A stretch of DNA of 64,000 nt from Aldrovandia affinis (Eukaryota; Chordata; Actinopteri; Notacanthiformes; Halosauridae), in contig JAINUG010000047.1 in the NCBI GenBank assembly GCA_029706075.1, positions 1,434,675 through 1,498,674 of the forward strand, given 5' to 3'. Below the pieces are notes generated by a model. That model did no database searches. It worked only from the letters and a program-made list of their open reading frames with translations, and had not been told where the DNA came from. Of the stretch, positions 21,694-31,866 are shown in pieces (within the stretch, counting starts at the first letter, position 1; every line of letters begins with the position of its first letter). A program made the position numbers and the translations under genes.

Positions 21694-22612
21694 TGTCACA
21701 CGCCACGTGACAAACCCTGAACGGGAACAGAACAGCCAGGAGACACGGAATGGAGTTTGTCGGTCTACGGACCGGATTTTATTTATTTGTTTTTCTGTCT
21801 CTCCCCCCAGACATGGGAGAGAGACAGTGGGAGTAGCAGGTTAACATATAACAAAGACCAACACAAACACAGACCCTACTCGCTGCGAAGCTTTCGGGTA
21901 AAAACAACAAACTAAAATAACAAGTTAAAATAACCAAACTTACGGGACACCGCGCCTCTTCCTCCGGAGTTCCCCTTGAACCTCCTCAGGCACACACATA
22001 TCCAGTGACCTTTCAAGTGCTTCGCAGCCATTCATACTGAGACACTCGAAATTTTCAGTTCGAGTTCCCTTACTCATTCATCCAGAGACACTCGCCACTC
22101 CCCACAGTGAGAGTTCTGGCAACCAGCCCCCAAGACACTTCCACTTTTCCAGTGAGTTCTTGGGCTGTTGCTCAGACACTCTCCACTGTCGTGTGCGAGC
22201 TCTCTTTTACTAAAACCAAGGGTGAGAGGCGGACCCTCTTCCAGGGCACCCTCTCGCTCCTCCATAATCACACCGAGGGAGAGAGGCGGACACCTAAATC
22301 GCACCCCCTCTCCCTCTTCCCCACTCACACAAGAAGCACTCTACTCAGTCACTGTCGACAAACGCACACAAAACTCCCCAAACACCAAAAATTCCACATC
22401 AACGTGCACGCGCACTCGCACTCACACACACACACACATCAAGACAAGAGTGACTGATCCCCCACTTGCCCCACCTGCTCTTAAATAGGCTTAATTTCTA
22501 CCTGGCTCAGGTGGGACTCGTGAGGCAATCACCCAATCACAATCACTCAACTCACATTCTCACCCAGACACCCAATCAGCCAATTGACTTTCCTATCAAT
22601 TGACTGATTGAC
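21694..22612 (-). repeat. LTR or LTR fragment of a second Gmr1-like family
   Basis: It begins TGTCACACGCCACGTGACA and has GGTCTACGGACCGG about 60 bp in, both shared with the LTR at 13871, but the rest differs, so it is a related family. A minus-strand TATA-like TATTTAAG lies near 22481-22488. No internal coding region follows on either side. The far end is uncertain: ...GATTGACA at 22612 is one option, but no matching target duplication was found. Confidence 0.55.
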
Positions 22613-23099
22613 ACCAATTGTGTATCCACTCTGATGTATCCCCATTGACTGGAGAGGAGCAATGTGGAGAGAGCTCGCAAAAATGTTCTTTAAATCGCTA
22701 CTTTCGTTACTTTATATCTCATTTAAAAAATGTATATAGTGTAGCGACCCCCGGGAAGTTAATAGTTCAATGTTCATGTGTCCCTGTTGCATGTTACTGA
22801 TTGTGGCATATCAGGTTTTGCAGTGTTCAGCCTGTCAATCAGCCTGCTCTCTGCCAACCACAAGAATGTCTGGAATGAGTAATGCTGGGCAGGCTTGTGG
22901 TTGGGGGAGCAGCAGGGGGGCTGGCCCTGCAAGTTCATATTTATTGGGATGTGTCACCCTTGTTCCCTCTCTTTTTTTTGTTGGTGCTTGTCAATGGTAA
23001 AGTGACGGACTGCAGGTAGTTTCCCTCTTAAATAAAAGGGTACGTTTTATTTGGCATGAGCTACGGCCGAACAGTAGCTTGTTAATGAATAAACTTTTG
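22613..23099. other. unassigned sequence abutting the retroviral 5' LTR
   Basis: No gene is recognised. From about 22740 (TGTAGCGACCCCC...) it resembles the start of an LTR and may be a fragment of another LTR element. It runs directly into the retroviral LTR homology at 23100 and occupies the place where that LTR's U3 should be. Confidence 0.4.
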
Positions 23100-23414
23100 A
23101 CAAGGTTAAGATAAGAATAAAGACAGTGCCCACTGTCTTCGAAGACAGATGATGTAACTTGTTGCTGATTGGAGAGCCTGAACCGAAGGGGGTCAGCCAA
23201 TCAGCAAGGACCTGAGGGGACAAAGGATGAGGTTCGAGGGGTCCCCAGCAGAAGCGCTTCCCGAAAGACGGCTCTACAAATCAGTTGGGAGATTTGTGTA
23301 GTTTTCTTTTGATCCTTGTTACTTTCTACTTGTCTCTAATAAATTCTGAGTTAAGAATTATTTGGTCTTAGTATTTTGCCTCCTCACCGACACCTCCTTT
23401 GATACACGCTAACA
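23100..23414 (+). repeat. 5' LTR, lacking the outer U3
   Basis: It matches 31171-31485 with one visible substitution (GGGGAC versus GGGAAC). The 155 bp that start the 3' LTR are absent and replaced by unrelated sequence. The LTR carries a 16-bp perfect palindrome CTGTCTTCGAAGACAG, opposed CCAAT boxes and an AATAAA near 23338. Confidence 0.88.
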
Positions 23415-23417
23415 ATT

Positions 23418-23432
23418 TGGTGACCCCGACGT
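23418..23432 (+). promoter_or_regulatory. retroviral primer binding site, tRNA-Trp
   Basis: TGGTGACCCCGACGT starts three bases after the LTR end and is complementary to the 3' end of tRNA-Trp (CCA included), the primer also used by avian alpharetroviruses. The match is 15 bases, then diverges. Confidence 0.8.
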
Positions 23433-23726
23433 TGGGAGGGAGGAGAGCAACGCGGCTGGTTCGGCCCCACGGCGGAGGGACGAGGGGACCTGACTCTTCG
23501 CAAAAGAATACCTGATCGACCGACAGTCTGACACTCACAGGCATGCCAATCTGAAAGGTAAGCAGAAACCTTTTTCATAAAAATCTGCATTAGTCTAGGA
23601 GTGAAGTGTCTGACTGTTGGATGAGAAGGTCTAAATTTAGGGAATTGTTTGTTATATTAAGAGAGACAAATAGATTGTAACGCAATGATATACAGAGACA
23701 CAACATTAGTTTAAATAGTTAGGGAA

Positions 23727-23897
23727 GTACGTTCGGCCGGTCTCAAACTCTTTGTGAGCGAGAGGCAAGCCGTTCTGTAAAGTGTACGTTCGGCCGGTCT
23801 CAAACTCTTTGTGAGCGAGAGGCAAGCCGTTCTGTAAAGTGTACGTTCGGCCAGTCTCAAACTCTTTGTGAGCGAGAGGCAAGCCGTTCTGTAAAGT
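23727..23897 (+). repeat. three exact-length 57-bp tandem repeats in the retroviral leader
   Basis: The 57-bp unit starting GTACGTTCGGCC and ending CTGTAAAGT occurs three times in a row, with one visible substitution in the third (CCAG for CCGG). A partial unit (TTTGTGAGCGAGAGGCAAGCC) recurs near 23980. No coding frame is associated. Repeats in a retroviral leader can hold packaging or transcription signals; that role is inference. Confidence 0.9.
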
Positions 23898-26396
23898 ACT
23901 TACGGGCGGACTCTAACTCTAATACAAGTCGTTTGCGAGTCGATTGGAATTGCGCGTGGCCAGTTGATTCAGGGCAGAAAATTTGTGAGCGAGAGGCAAG
24001 CCGTACAGTAAAGTGTTGTGATGTGAATTAGTGGGGGGAGACCCACAGATACCGGTATCGCCTGATCTGTTAAGAGAGTGAAAAAGGGTTAAAAGGGGCA
24101 CAGTCAAATAATCAAGAACGGTCAGGATCTCAACTTTAAAACATAAACTATTAGTTTAGTGGTTGTGTCTCTGAATATTTTTTCCCCGTTTTTTCATTTC
24201 TGTCAGCTGACGAAATTGCAGTCCACGTTTGTGGCAAAGGGTATTTCAAGCGCTTGAGTATTGATGTGTTAATATGCAGCATACACCCAGTGTTGACACA
24301 CAATACTATTAATTGGAGTGAAGTTCAAGGGTTTGTACCTGGATCTTGCGACAATTCTAGCGATTGAAACTGTGGGTTTTTTCTTGTATACATTATTGAC
24401 ATTGGCAACTTGGGAGAATCATTGCGGTTTGTGTGTCTTGATTAAAATACAAAATTAGGATTGGCAAAAGGGAAATCATTGAAGTTTGTGTGTCTAGATT
24501 CAAATAAATAAATTAGGACTGGCAAAAAGGCAGTCCAAAATAGGTCAAAACGTAGGGAGGTGTAGGCAATTTTGTGAGAAGTGTGTTGTGAGCTCAAATG
24601 GCGCCTGCGAATATTCTATGGGTTAAATGGGGTTTTCATGTGCTTTACGAGATCTGGGATCATGTGCAGGTCTTGTTTGCATTTATGTGATCTTGCGCGC
24701 GTTTCGCGAACTTTTCTATAAATGTCTTCGCAATCGCGAAGTTGCTGTACAGGTGTAAGTCATTTTGTCTTGTAAAATAGCGCACGCGATGTATGAGATA
24801 CTTGCTAAATGTTAGACAGCCTACAGTATTACAGATAAGTGTATTTTTGGAAAGTGGAATTGTAATATTGTTATTATAAGTATATAGTTTACGTTAATAA
24901 TACAATAAGACTTGTCGAGACCACGGTTCCAGTAGGATAAGGGCCGTGGCCAATGAGCCCTGAATTATAGTCAAATGAGCCCGGAATAAGGGACATATAA
25001 AATGAATAAAGTTACATATAGGATCACCCCTGTTCCCCAATAAAGAAAGTAAAAATGCACACATTACTGGCCCTATTAGAATACATGGGGACTTAATATC
25101 GACAAGTCGTTATTTAGAAATTTAGATATAAGAGCAGTAGGCGAGATTATGTGTTGTTTATGTTTCTGATGATGGTATTGAAGAGAGACACTTTGTTTGC
25201 ACAGCCATTGGTACATACAGAGTTTAGGGTACGGGAGAAGGCTAGTGGGAAGTTATCCGTTGCGAGAGTTTGTACCGAATTATGTCAATGTGAGACAAAG
25301 TGTGAGAAACAAAATACATTGCTTATGTACAGTTGGAGGAAAGCATCTGCTAAATGGCGTATATTATATAGAAATATAAGGAGTCGGAACACCGCTTCGG
25401 GAATGTTTTAAAGGTCTTTATTCGACAGACTTTCTTAATAGTTTAGTTTACGAAGTTCAGCACTTTGTTGGTAAATTTTCCTTGTTTCAGTTTTAGTCTG
25501 TAAGTTATTTTATCTCACCTCCATCATAATTTCAGTTTAGTGCGCCGATAGCGTTTCATTTGTAGTTTGGGACATTGATAGTTAGATTATTTAAAGACCA
25601 TTCAGTTTCAACCTTTCGGGCAGTCTTATAATTACAAGTGTTCTATATTTTGTCCTGATATTTCGCTACTGTTCAGGAACGTGTATGAGCTTCGATTTTT
25701 TCCATTTTAGTGTACTTTCAAGCATTCTTACTTGAATGCGTAATCTTTGCAGCTGTTTTGATTTGTTATCTGTTTCCCTGGTCTCCGGAATTTAAATACA
25801 ACCTTTCCCATGTTTTAATTATTTCGTCCCTTCAATTAGATATTCTAGGAATACTGTTTTTAGCGTGTTAAGGAAATAGTTCGCTGGCATAAACCTACGT
25901 TCGAAAGTTCCGCGGCAGTGAATAAAGAGAAATATTGTTGGGGGGGGCCGGAACTAGCACGGAGTAGAGTGTGCGCGAAGGGGGGTCAATTCAGAGGGTG
26001 GCAGCGGGCCAACAGAGCCAGAAAACGAAATCTGCAAAGGTGGGGGCAGCGAGGAGTGAGAGTGGCAGGCAGAGACTGTTTCCATTTCACCAGTGAAACA
26101 TTTTTCAGCTTTCAATTCTTTACAATTTGGGGGCACTTTCCAACATTTTTATGTTTGCTCTTGGTTTTTAATAAACCATTTTCCTTATATTGGATTTATT
26201 AACATTGGGGTTATTACATCTGCGCCCTCAGGAGTTTTATTTTATTTTCCCGGTTTTCATTCTTGGGTTAGGCAGGGGATTAGGCACCCCGAACCTAGCC
26301 CAAAACAGGCGGCGGCGGAATTGCAAAGTTCCGAGGGCACGTTAAAGACGTAATATAGTGCAGGGGAGAAGACTGAAGGGCCCCCGTGTCTGATGA

Positions 26397-26650
26397 AGTA
26401 TGAATGGCCATACTGCCGTGGTACCGTCTAGTCGGCGTAGCTGTCGCATGTAAGTATGCAGGCAGTACGTGGTACGTGGATGACAGTCCACACCTAGCAG
26501 AGGGGCGTAAGAGACGACCTCTGTGAACAGGCAAGGCTGGTGAAAACGGTCAAAGTTTCTATACCCATAGCGAAGTGGGATAGGGATCAGACCGTCGGTT
26601 CCTAACTGGGTGGTTAACAGCCACTACGGGGTCCTGATTAGATGCAGGAC
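26397..26650 (+). ncRNA. cluster of hairpins, candidate structured RNA in the leader
   Basis: Eight short hairpins follow one another. Stem arms are: 26397-26402/26409-26414; 26415-26418/26433-26436; 26446-26449/26456-26459; 26476-26480/26487-26491; 26498-26503/26518-26523; 26559-26567/26576-26583 (8 bp with one bulged A); 26610-26613/26621-26624; 26631-26636/26645-26650. The region lies upstream of the gag remnant and has no coding frame of note. Some short stems will be chance. The density suggests a folded leader (packaging or translation element), but no known RNA family is recognised. Confidence 0.35.
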
Positions 26651-26973
26651 TAGGGATCGCTATCGACTGGGTCACCGGCCGGTCGGATCGCAGATGGCAT
26701 TAAGACCATGAGAGATGGCCGCCGCGTTCGGCTCAATGTACAGTCAGGCCACTATAAGCTGAAACCGAATGTGTTAGTAAGCGAGTAGTGCTTTCTGTGA
26801 TCAGTATTTTTGAAAAGAAAATACTGGGAAGCAGAGAGGCTGAGAGCCCTTCACTCCGAGGAGTCGGGGGGGGAAGGAACTCAGCAGAAAGGGATCCAGC
26901 CTGGAGCTGCGCCCATCTGAGAGAGAGAGACGGAGGCAAAGGATCTAAGTGCTAAAGGCAAAATTGATCAAGT

Positions 26974-27204
26974 TTGTTTCCAGCTATTTCTGAACAAGGG
27001 GGATTAGGTAATTATACAGCAAAACCATATTATACATTAATAACAGCCCCCAAACAGCAAACAGCACCACTTGAATCCACTCCGGAAGTCAATGCAGCCA
27101 CTGCAGGCCCGCTCCCCAGCAATGCTGACATTGGGAGAGTAGAGCGCCCGCCCCCGTACGCCCCTCACACTGAACAGTTCGTGTTTAACGCCCAAACCAC
27201 TTGA
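26974..27204 (+). pseudogene. retroviral gag fragment with PPPY late motif
   Basis: An open frame of about 76 codons without a clear ATG contains VERPPPYAPHTEQF. PPPY is a late-domain motif used to recruit NEDD4-type ligases for budding. The fragment ends in a stop, and the rest of gag (capsid, nucleocapsid) was not found. Confidence 0.5.
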
Positions 27205-27240
27205 CAAACAGGAAGCTGCTGTGCTGACCCCTGTAATTAC

Positions 27241-27591
27241 TGTGTTACGGAGAGGTCACAGGGGATCAGGTGATCAGACAGGGACCTATGGCCTTTTCAA
27301 AAGGCATATTTGGGCATGCACGCTCACCCACAATCTGTAGGGTTTTCAGTTTGGGCGGGTGTTTTCGCTCCGATGCGTGCGCACACAAACAAATAACAGA
27401 TCTGGGGATACTCGCCTCTTCATTAGCGTGAGTTACAACCTGTCATGAGAAAGGAGGGGAAAATCCTATTTAAGTGCTCTGATGTTCTTCGTGCAGAGTG
27501 CTACACTGCTCGCCTAGGGTCGAAACAATAATAAAACCTCCGAACTTAAGATCACAGTCTCGCTTCCTTTGAATAGCGGGATTTAAACAAC
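27241..27591 (+). repeat. possible solo LTR of another family inside the retrovirus
   Basis: The segment starts TGTTACGGAG and ends TTTAAACA. It holds a TATA-like CCTATTTAAG near 27465-27475 and AATAAAA near 27531, spaced as in a U3-R arrangement. It separates the gag fragment from the pol remnants. No target duplication could be matched, so the limits and the call are tentative. Confidence 0.4.
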
Positions 27592-27951
27592 CCTTCTTGG
27601 GAAAATTGATGTGATAATGGCATCCGCCAGATGAGCCGCAGCACTTCCAATGGTCAACCGTGCACGGACCGTCATAGGACGGTTTGGGAAGCCCACCCCT
27701 TCTATTCTCGTAGGAGGACTGGAAGCCCCACCTTGGAAACTGCGGAGTCTGTGGTGGATGATACCATCCTGAACTGAGATAAAGGGTGAGACTGTTTTCT
27801 GGACAATTAATGTTAGGTGGGGTAAGCGGGACACCAGTGTAATAGAATAGTCCCGCTCATGGAGCTGTTCCCTAGTGTACAGACTGGAGGAAGTTTAGGA
27901 GGATTTGGGCGGAGTAATTATATGTGACACTTACCGCTCGAGGGTAAGTAT

Positions 27952-28212
27952 TTGATTGCATTCCCATATGGAGGAAAACAATACACATATAACAGACTAC
28001 CACAGTGGCTAGCACACCTAGCCAACCCAGACTACACACAAGACTTTTATTTGGATGTATCTGAGGCGGGAGGGAGAGTCAATGCCGTGTTATTTCAAAA
28101 GGAGCATTTGCAAAGGGGAGTCCTTTTGTACTACAGCGGTAAACCAGATGCCCTGGAGCTAGGCCAACCTAGCTGTTCCAGGTGCGTAGCCGCTTTGGCT
28201 GGAGCAGTTTAG
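27952..28212 (+). pseudogene. retroviral RT/RNase H remnant with internal deletion
   Basis: The frame starts in RT (AFPYGGKQYTYNRLPQ) and jumps within a few residues to the connection/RNase H region (YTQDFYLDVSEAGGRVNAVL, LLYYSGKPDALELG, CSRCVAALAGA). The palm with its catalytic aspartates is missing, deleted in frame. A stop follows at 28210. The segment cannot encode a working polymerase. Confidence 0.75.
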
Positions 28213-28557
28213 AAAACGGCACATATAGTTAAAATCTGTAGCACATTAAGAGCAGTGCACAGTACATTCAGGAACACACACACCAACATGGCAGAAACAA
28301 GCAGGGGGTTACCCGCAAGCTGTAGTTCTGCAAAGCAAGAAAGAGGAAGGACGCAGGGCTCTGAGACAGGTCATGGAGGAAGTGTGCGGAAAAGAGGAAG
28401 GAGTTGGAGATTACACAGACACACTAGACATGTTTTCTGAGATTCAAGAAAAGGCCAGCCCTCAGGAAAAACACAGTGGCTGGAGTACGGAGCATTTAGG
28501 CAGGAGTTCACTGACAAAGGAGGGAAGGTAAGAATTTGGAGATCTGCAGATGGCTGC

Positions 28558-29118
28558 ATGGTAGCGCCAGCCAGCCTCGTCAGGCTACTAATAGGAGAAG
28601 CTCATGGCCTAACTCATGTGGGAAAGTTAGCAACCTACAAGGCAATTAGAGAAAAATGGTGGTGTCCCTATTTGAAGGAAATGATAGACAACTTCTGTGC
28701 TGAATGTGAAACATGCGGGAAATTTAATAACAAAAAGACAATACCCCACCCACTGCTGAAATTTCCGGTGCCAGAAGCACCATGGAAGGAGATTTGCATC
28801 GATTTCACGGACATGGGTATGTCTCAGCGTGTTCAAGGCTACAGGTACCTCTTGGTAGCAGTAGACAGATTCACCAAATGGGTAGAGGCCATTCCGGCAA
28901 AAAATGAAGATGCAGCAACAGTAGTGAATTGGCTAACCAAAGATTTAGTGCCGAGGTATGGCATCCCCACTAGAATTTGCTCTGACAACGGCTCACATTT
29001 TAGGAATGAGCACCTGCAACAAGTTGAAAAGCATTTTGGGATTGTACACAGATTTGGCTCGGTGTACAGACCGCAATCGCAAGGTATTGTGGAAAGGGCA
29101 AATCAGACAATCAAGTGA
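28558..29118 (+). pseudogene. retroviral integrase, catalytic domain still open
   Basis: An open frame of 186 codons contains an H-H-C-C zinc-binding domain (H in [17 protein letters not shown]) and a catalytic core with first Asp in [10 protein letters not shown], second in [10 protein letters not shown] and Glu in [12 protein letters not shown]. The frame ends in a TGA directly after this Glu. The remaining core and C-terminal domain continue at 29122-29450 in broken frames (WTGPYQVI is a typical integrase/tail motif). Style is gamma/epsilon-retroviral. Confidence 0.88.
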
Positions 29119-29121
29119 AAA

Positions 29122-30125
29122 TTGGCAAAAGTCATGTTCTCAACTAATTTGAATTGGCTTGCAGCACTGCCAATAGTGCTGTTCTCTATGAGACACCAGA
29201 AAGCAAAGGACACTCATCTGTCCCCTCATGAGCTTCTGACAGGAAGGCCTATGCCAGGCCCGCCAAGGGACCTGAATGTTGTCCCTGACACAGCTCTGTT
29301 GCACACTGAAATCACTGAATACATGAGAATGCTGAACAATATGCCCCAGCTTCTGTCCACTCAGGGCCAAGCAAGCAGCTAGAAACACCCTGGACGGGAC
29401 CGTACCAGGTGATTGAAGCTTCGGACAGAGCTGTTCGGGTCCAAAATAGGGAGATACGGTTTGGCACCACTACGGACACTGTTCCAAAACAGTCGCACCC
29501 ACACGCACGCTCACACAAACCAGTAACAGATTAAAAGAATTACACACAGTGACACCAGAGACCCCAGATTAGTCTCACAGACTACTGTAGGAAGGTGGGA
29601 GTAATGGTATTTACAGGGTTAGGACTTTTGGTGGTAAGTATCACAAATATGACAGGGAGCGCAACACAAGACAATCCTAAAAGCAGAGAGTTCGTGTTTA
29701 ATCAAATCGCCTTTAAAACTGATGCTGGCACTCGCCGTAGTTGGAGGAATACTCCTAGGGGGAGGAATGGTAAAATTGATGCTTACCTGTGTGCTAAACT
29801 ATGAGAGAACAGAGGCGGAAAACAATGGAAGGCTTGTAGGAAGACCCAGAAATAAGAAAGGAAATTGGAAATTAGGAGTAATGGTGATTTAGGCATGTGC
29901 AAGTCTGAGTGAGGCCACAGACAGTGTAGATCCGTGTGGTGCAAAAGTGATTATAAAAGCCGACATAAATAGAGATATGCCTATGCTCGCCGCTTGCAGT
30001 GTTACCACTTTAACCCTTGATGACTTTGAGAGGCAAGGCTGCAGTCCTAGTGTGGCCTCGAGAATTTCGTATCAACAGGCAACTGGAGATATGGAAGAAG
30101 CTTGGGTGGAACAGGAAGGACCCTA
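29122..30125 (+). pseudogene. degenerate 3' pol and possible env region
   Basis: Short frames continue integrase similarity (LPIVLFSMRHQKAKDTHLSP, then TPWTGPYQVIEASD). Then comes a hydrophobic segment near 29602-29655 (VMVFTGLGLLVVSITNMTG) that could be an env leader or membrane segment. No intact env, furin site or transmembrane domain was recognised. The assignment to env rests on position only. Confidence 0.4.
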
Positions 30126-31003
30126 ACCCTGAGGAGACGCAGATGATGTTTGAGCTGTGGAGAAGGGAGTGATGAATGTTGTCGATCTGTTGTTTGTCTG
30201 TCTGTATGAATGTTGTCAATCTGTTGTTTGTCTGTTTATATGAACGTTGCTAAGAAAACAAAAAGAAAAAGGGGAAAAAAAGGAAAAATGAAAGTGTGGT
30301 GTCGCATTACTCTCTAATGTTTTCTACTTTTCTAAGTAACTTTATACTTATTTTTACACCTATTTTTATATTCACTCTATACTTACCAAGTAACTTTATA
30401 TTCTAAGCAAGAACTTAAGTGTATAATCCATCTCTAATATTGAAAGGTTGAAATAACCATGTGATCTGACGCTTTGCTTAATGGCTCATGTGCTAGACCA
30501 AGCCCCTTGATAGTAGCATCCCAGGATGCCAATGCTGATAAATTGTAAAATGCGGGGTCTGGTTCGCTGTTTAGACACCCGGTTGGTTTCGCTCAGAGCG
30601 GATGCTGAGTGCTCCTCTAAACACTCCCACTGGCAGCACTGCCAAGCCAGGACAGTGTGGTTTTTGACCCAAAGAGGTTTTTCCCAGTGGCTGAGTAGAG
30701 CCTTCGGGGTGACATGGCTTCGCTGTGCTAGAATGCTTAAAAGGCCTAAATTTATAGTTTTGTGTAAAATTAGCATGCCCAAAGGTTGGACTGAGTAGGC
30801 ACACGCCGGCAGGGTTCAAGAGCCGAAAAGACCAGCCAGAGGGTTGATTTAACCAAAGGCCTGTATGTAACCTGCTATTAGTGCATATGAGTCCCGCACC
30901 TCCAGCAAAAGAGGCTTATGTAATGTTGAGACAGTATGGGGAAACTTTTGTTTCTGGAGCTCAAGGTGCTCTCTTAAATTGTGTTGCTCCCATAAATGTG
31001 AGC

Positions 31004-31014
31004 AAAGGAGGGAA
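31004..31014 (+). promoter_or_regulatory. retroviral polypurine tract
   Basis: AAAGGAGGGAA lies one base before the 3' LTR start TGTGGGAA at 31016. This is the expected place of the plus-strand DNA primer. Confidence 0.75.
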
Positions 31015-31015
31015 T

Positions 31016-31485
31016 TGTGGGAATTTATTAGTATGTTTTTATTCTGACCTGACTATGAATTAATGTACAGAGCTCATGTTCTGCAACTATGACCCTTTGT
31101 TCTCGCAGAAAGTGGCAAACTAGCTCGGGGGGCCCTGTTTTGATAAGGCTGAGTTCTTGCACCTGTTCTCACAAGGTTAAGATAAGAATAAAGACAGTGC
31201 CCACTGTCTTCGAAGACAGATGATGTAACTTGTTGCTGATTGGAGAGCCTGAACCGAAGGGGGTCAGCCAATCAGCAAGGACCTGAGGGAACAAAGGATG
31301 AGGTTCGAGGGGTCCCCAGCAGAAGCGCTTCCCGAAAGACGGCTCTACAAATCAGTTGGGAGATTTGTGTAGTTTTCTTTTGATCCTTGTTACTTTCTAC
31401 TTGTCTCTAATAAATTCTGAGTTAAGAATTATTTGGTCTTAGTATTTTGCCTCCTCACCGACACCTCCTTTGATACACGCTAACA
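31016..31485 (+). repeat. 3' LTR of the retrovirus, full length
   Basis: A 470-bp LTR, TGTGGGAA...GCTAACA. It contains the palindrome CTGTCTTCGAAGACAG near 31203-31218. Facing CCAAT boxes follow, in the arms TTGCTGATTGG and CCAATCAGCAA about 24 bp apart. AATAAA lies near 31409. It is the reference for the partial 5' LTR and the solo LTR at 18002. Confidence 0.9.
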
Positions 31486-31866
31486 CCTGCCAGTCTTATT
31501 CCCCAGTCTGTTCGTTCAGTTACTTTTTGTTGAATTTCCCATAAGAAACAATGGGTTAGTGCAAGTGCAAGCAATACCAGAAATTTCTATACCATATATC
31601 GGAAACTCGACGATTAAATGTAAAAACTGCTTCTCATACACACACGTGAATAATGTTTAAGTTTAATTCAATTATCATAAACATTTCAGTCATTTCAATC
31701 CGTTGGTAAAAAGCTTAGTTTGGATTTTATTTTGAGCAGATTCAGGTTAACACGCTATAGCTAGCTAGAATATTTCCTCTGAAGACGAGATATACCTCAC
31801 GGACGCTACCAGCGAGATGTTTTTGACTGCAGAATATAGTATTACGGTTAACTTGGTCTTCGTATA
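31486..31866. other. spacer between retrovirus and Tigger element
   Basis: No gene, repeat or RNA is recognised in this 380-bp AT-rich stretch. It ends with the TA target dinucleotide of the Tigger element. Confidence 0.5.

Larger units (their letters stand above)
23100..31485 (+). mobile_element. decayed endogenous retrovirus (class I-like)
   Basis: A 315-bp partial 5' LTR and a 470-bp 3' LTR differ at one base over their shared 315 bp by eye. Between them are a tRNA-Trp primer site, a long leader, a gag fragment, RT and RNase H remnants, integrase and a polypurine tract. Integrase and RNase H motifs resemble gamma/epsilon-type retroviruses. The coding regions are heavily deleted, yet the LTRs are almost identical. 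That combination points to recent mobilisation of an already defective element by helpers, or to gene conversion of the LTRs. Confidence 0.85.

Noticed and set aside
22107-22488. Ser/Thr/His-rich frames of 106-116 codons.
   Set aside because: Repetitive CA-rich and pyrimidine-rich LTR sequence explains them; two frames read equally well.
25918-26202. 94-codon frame as a retroviral gag N-terminus.
   Set aside because: No matrix-like motif or myristoylation signal (no Met-Gly), and poor composition; left unassigned within the leader.
26389-26420. Possible hammerhead ribozyme: CTGATGA followed by a perfect AGTATG/CATACT stem.
   Set aside because: The essential GAAA after stem II is absent (GCCG follows), so the catalytic core is incomplete.
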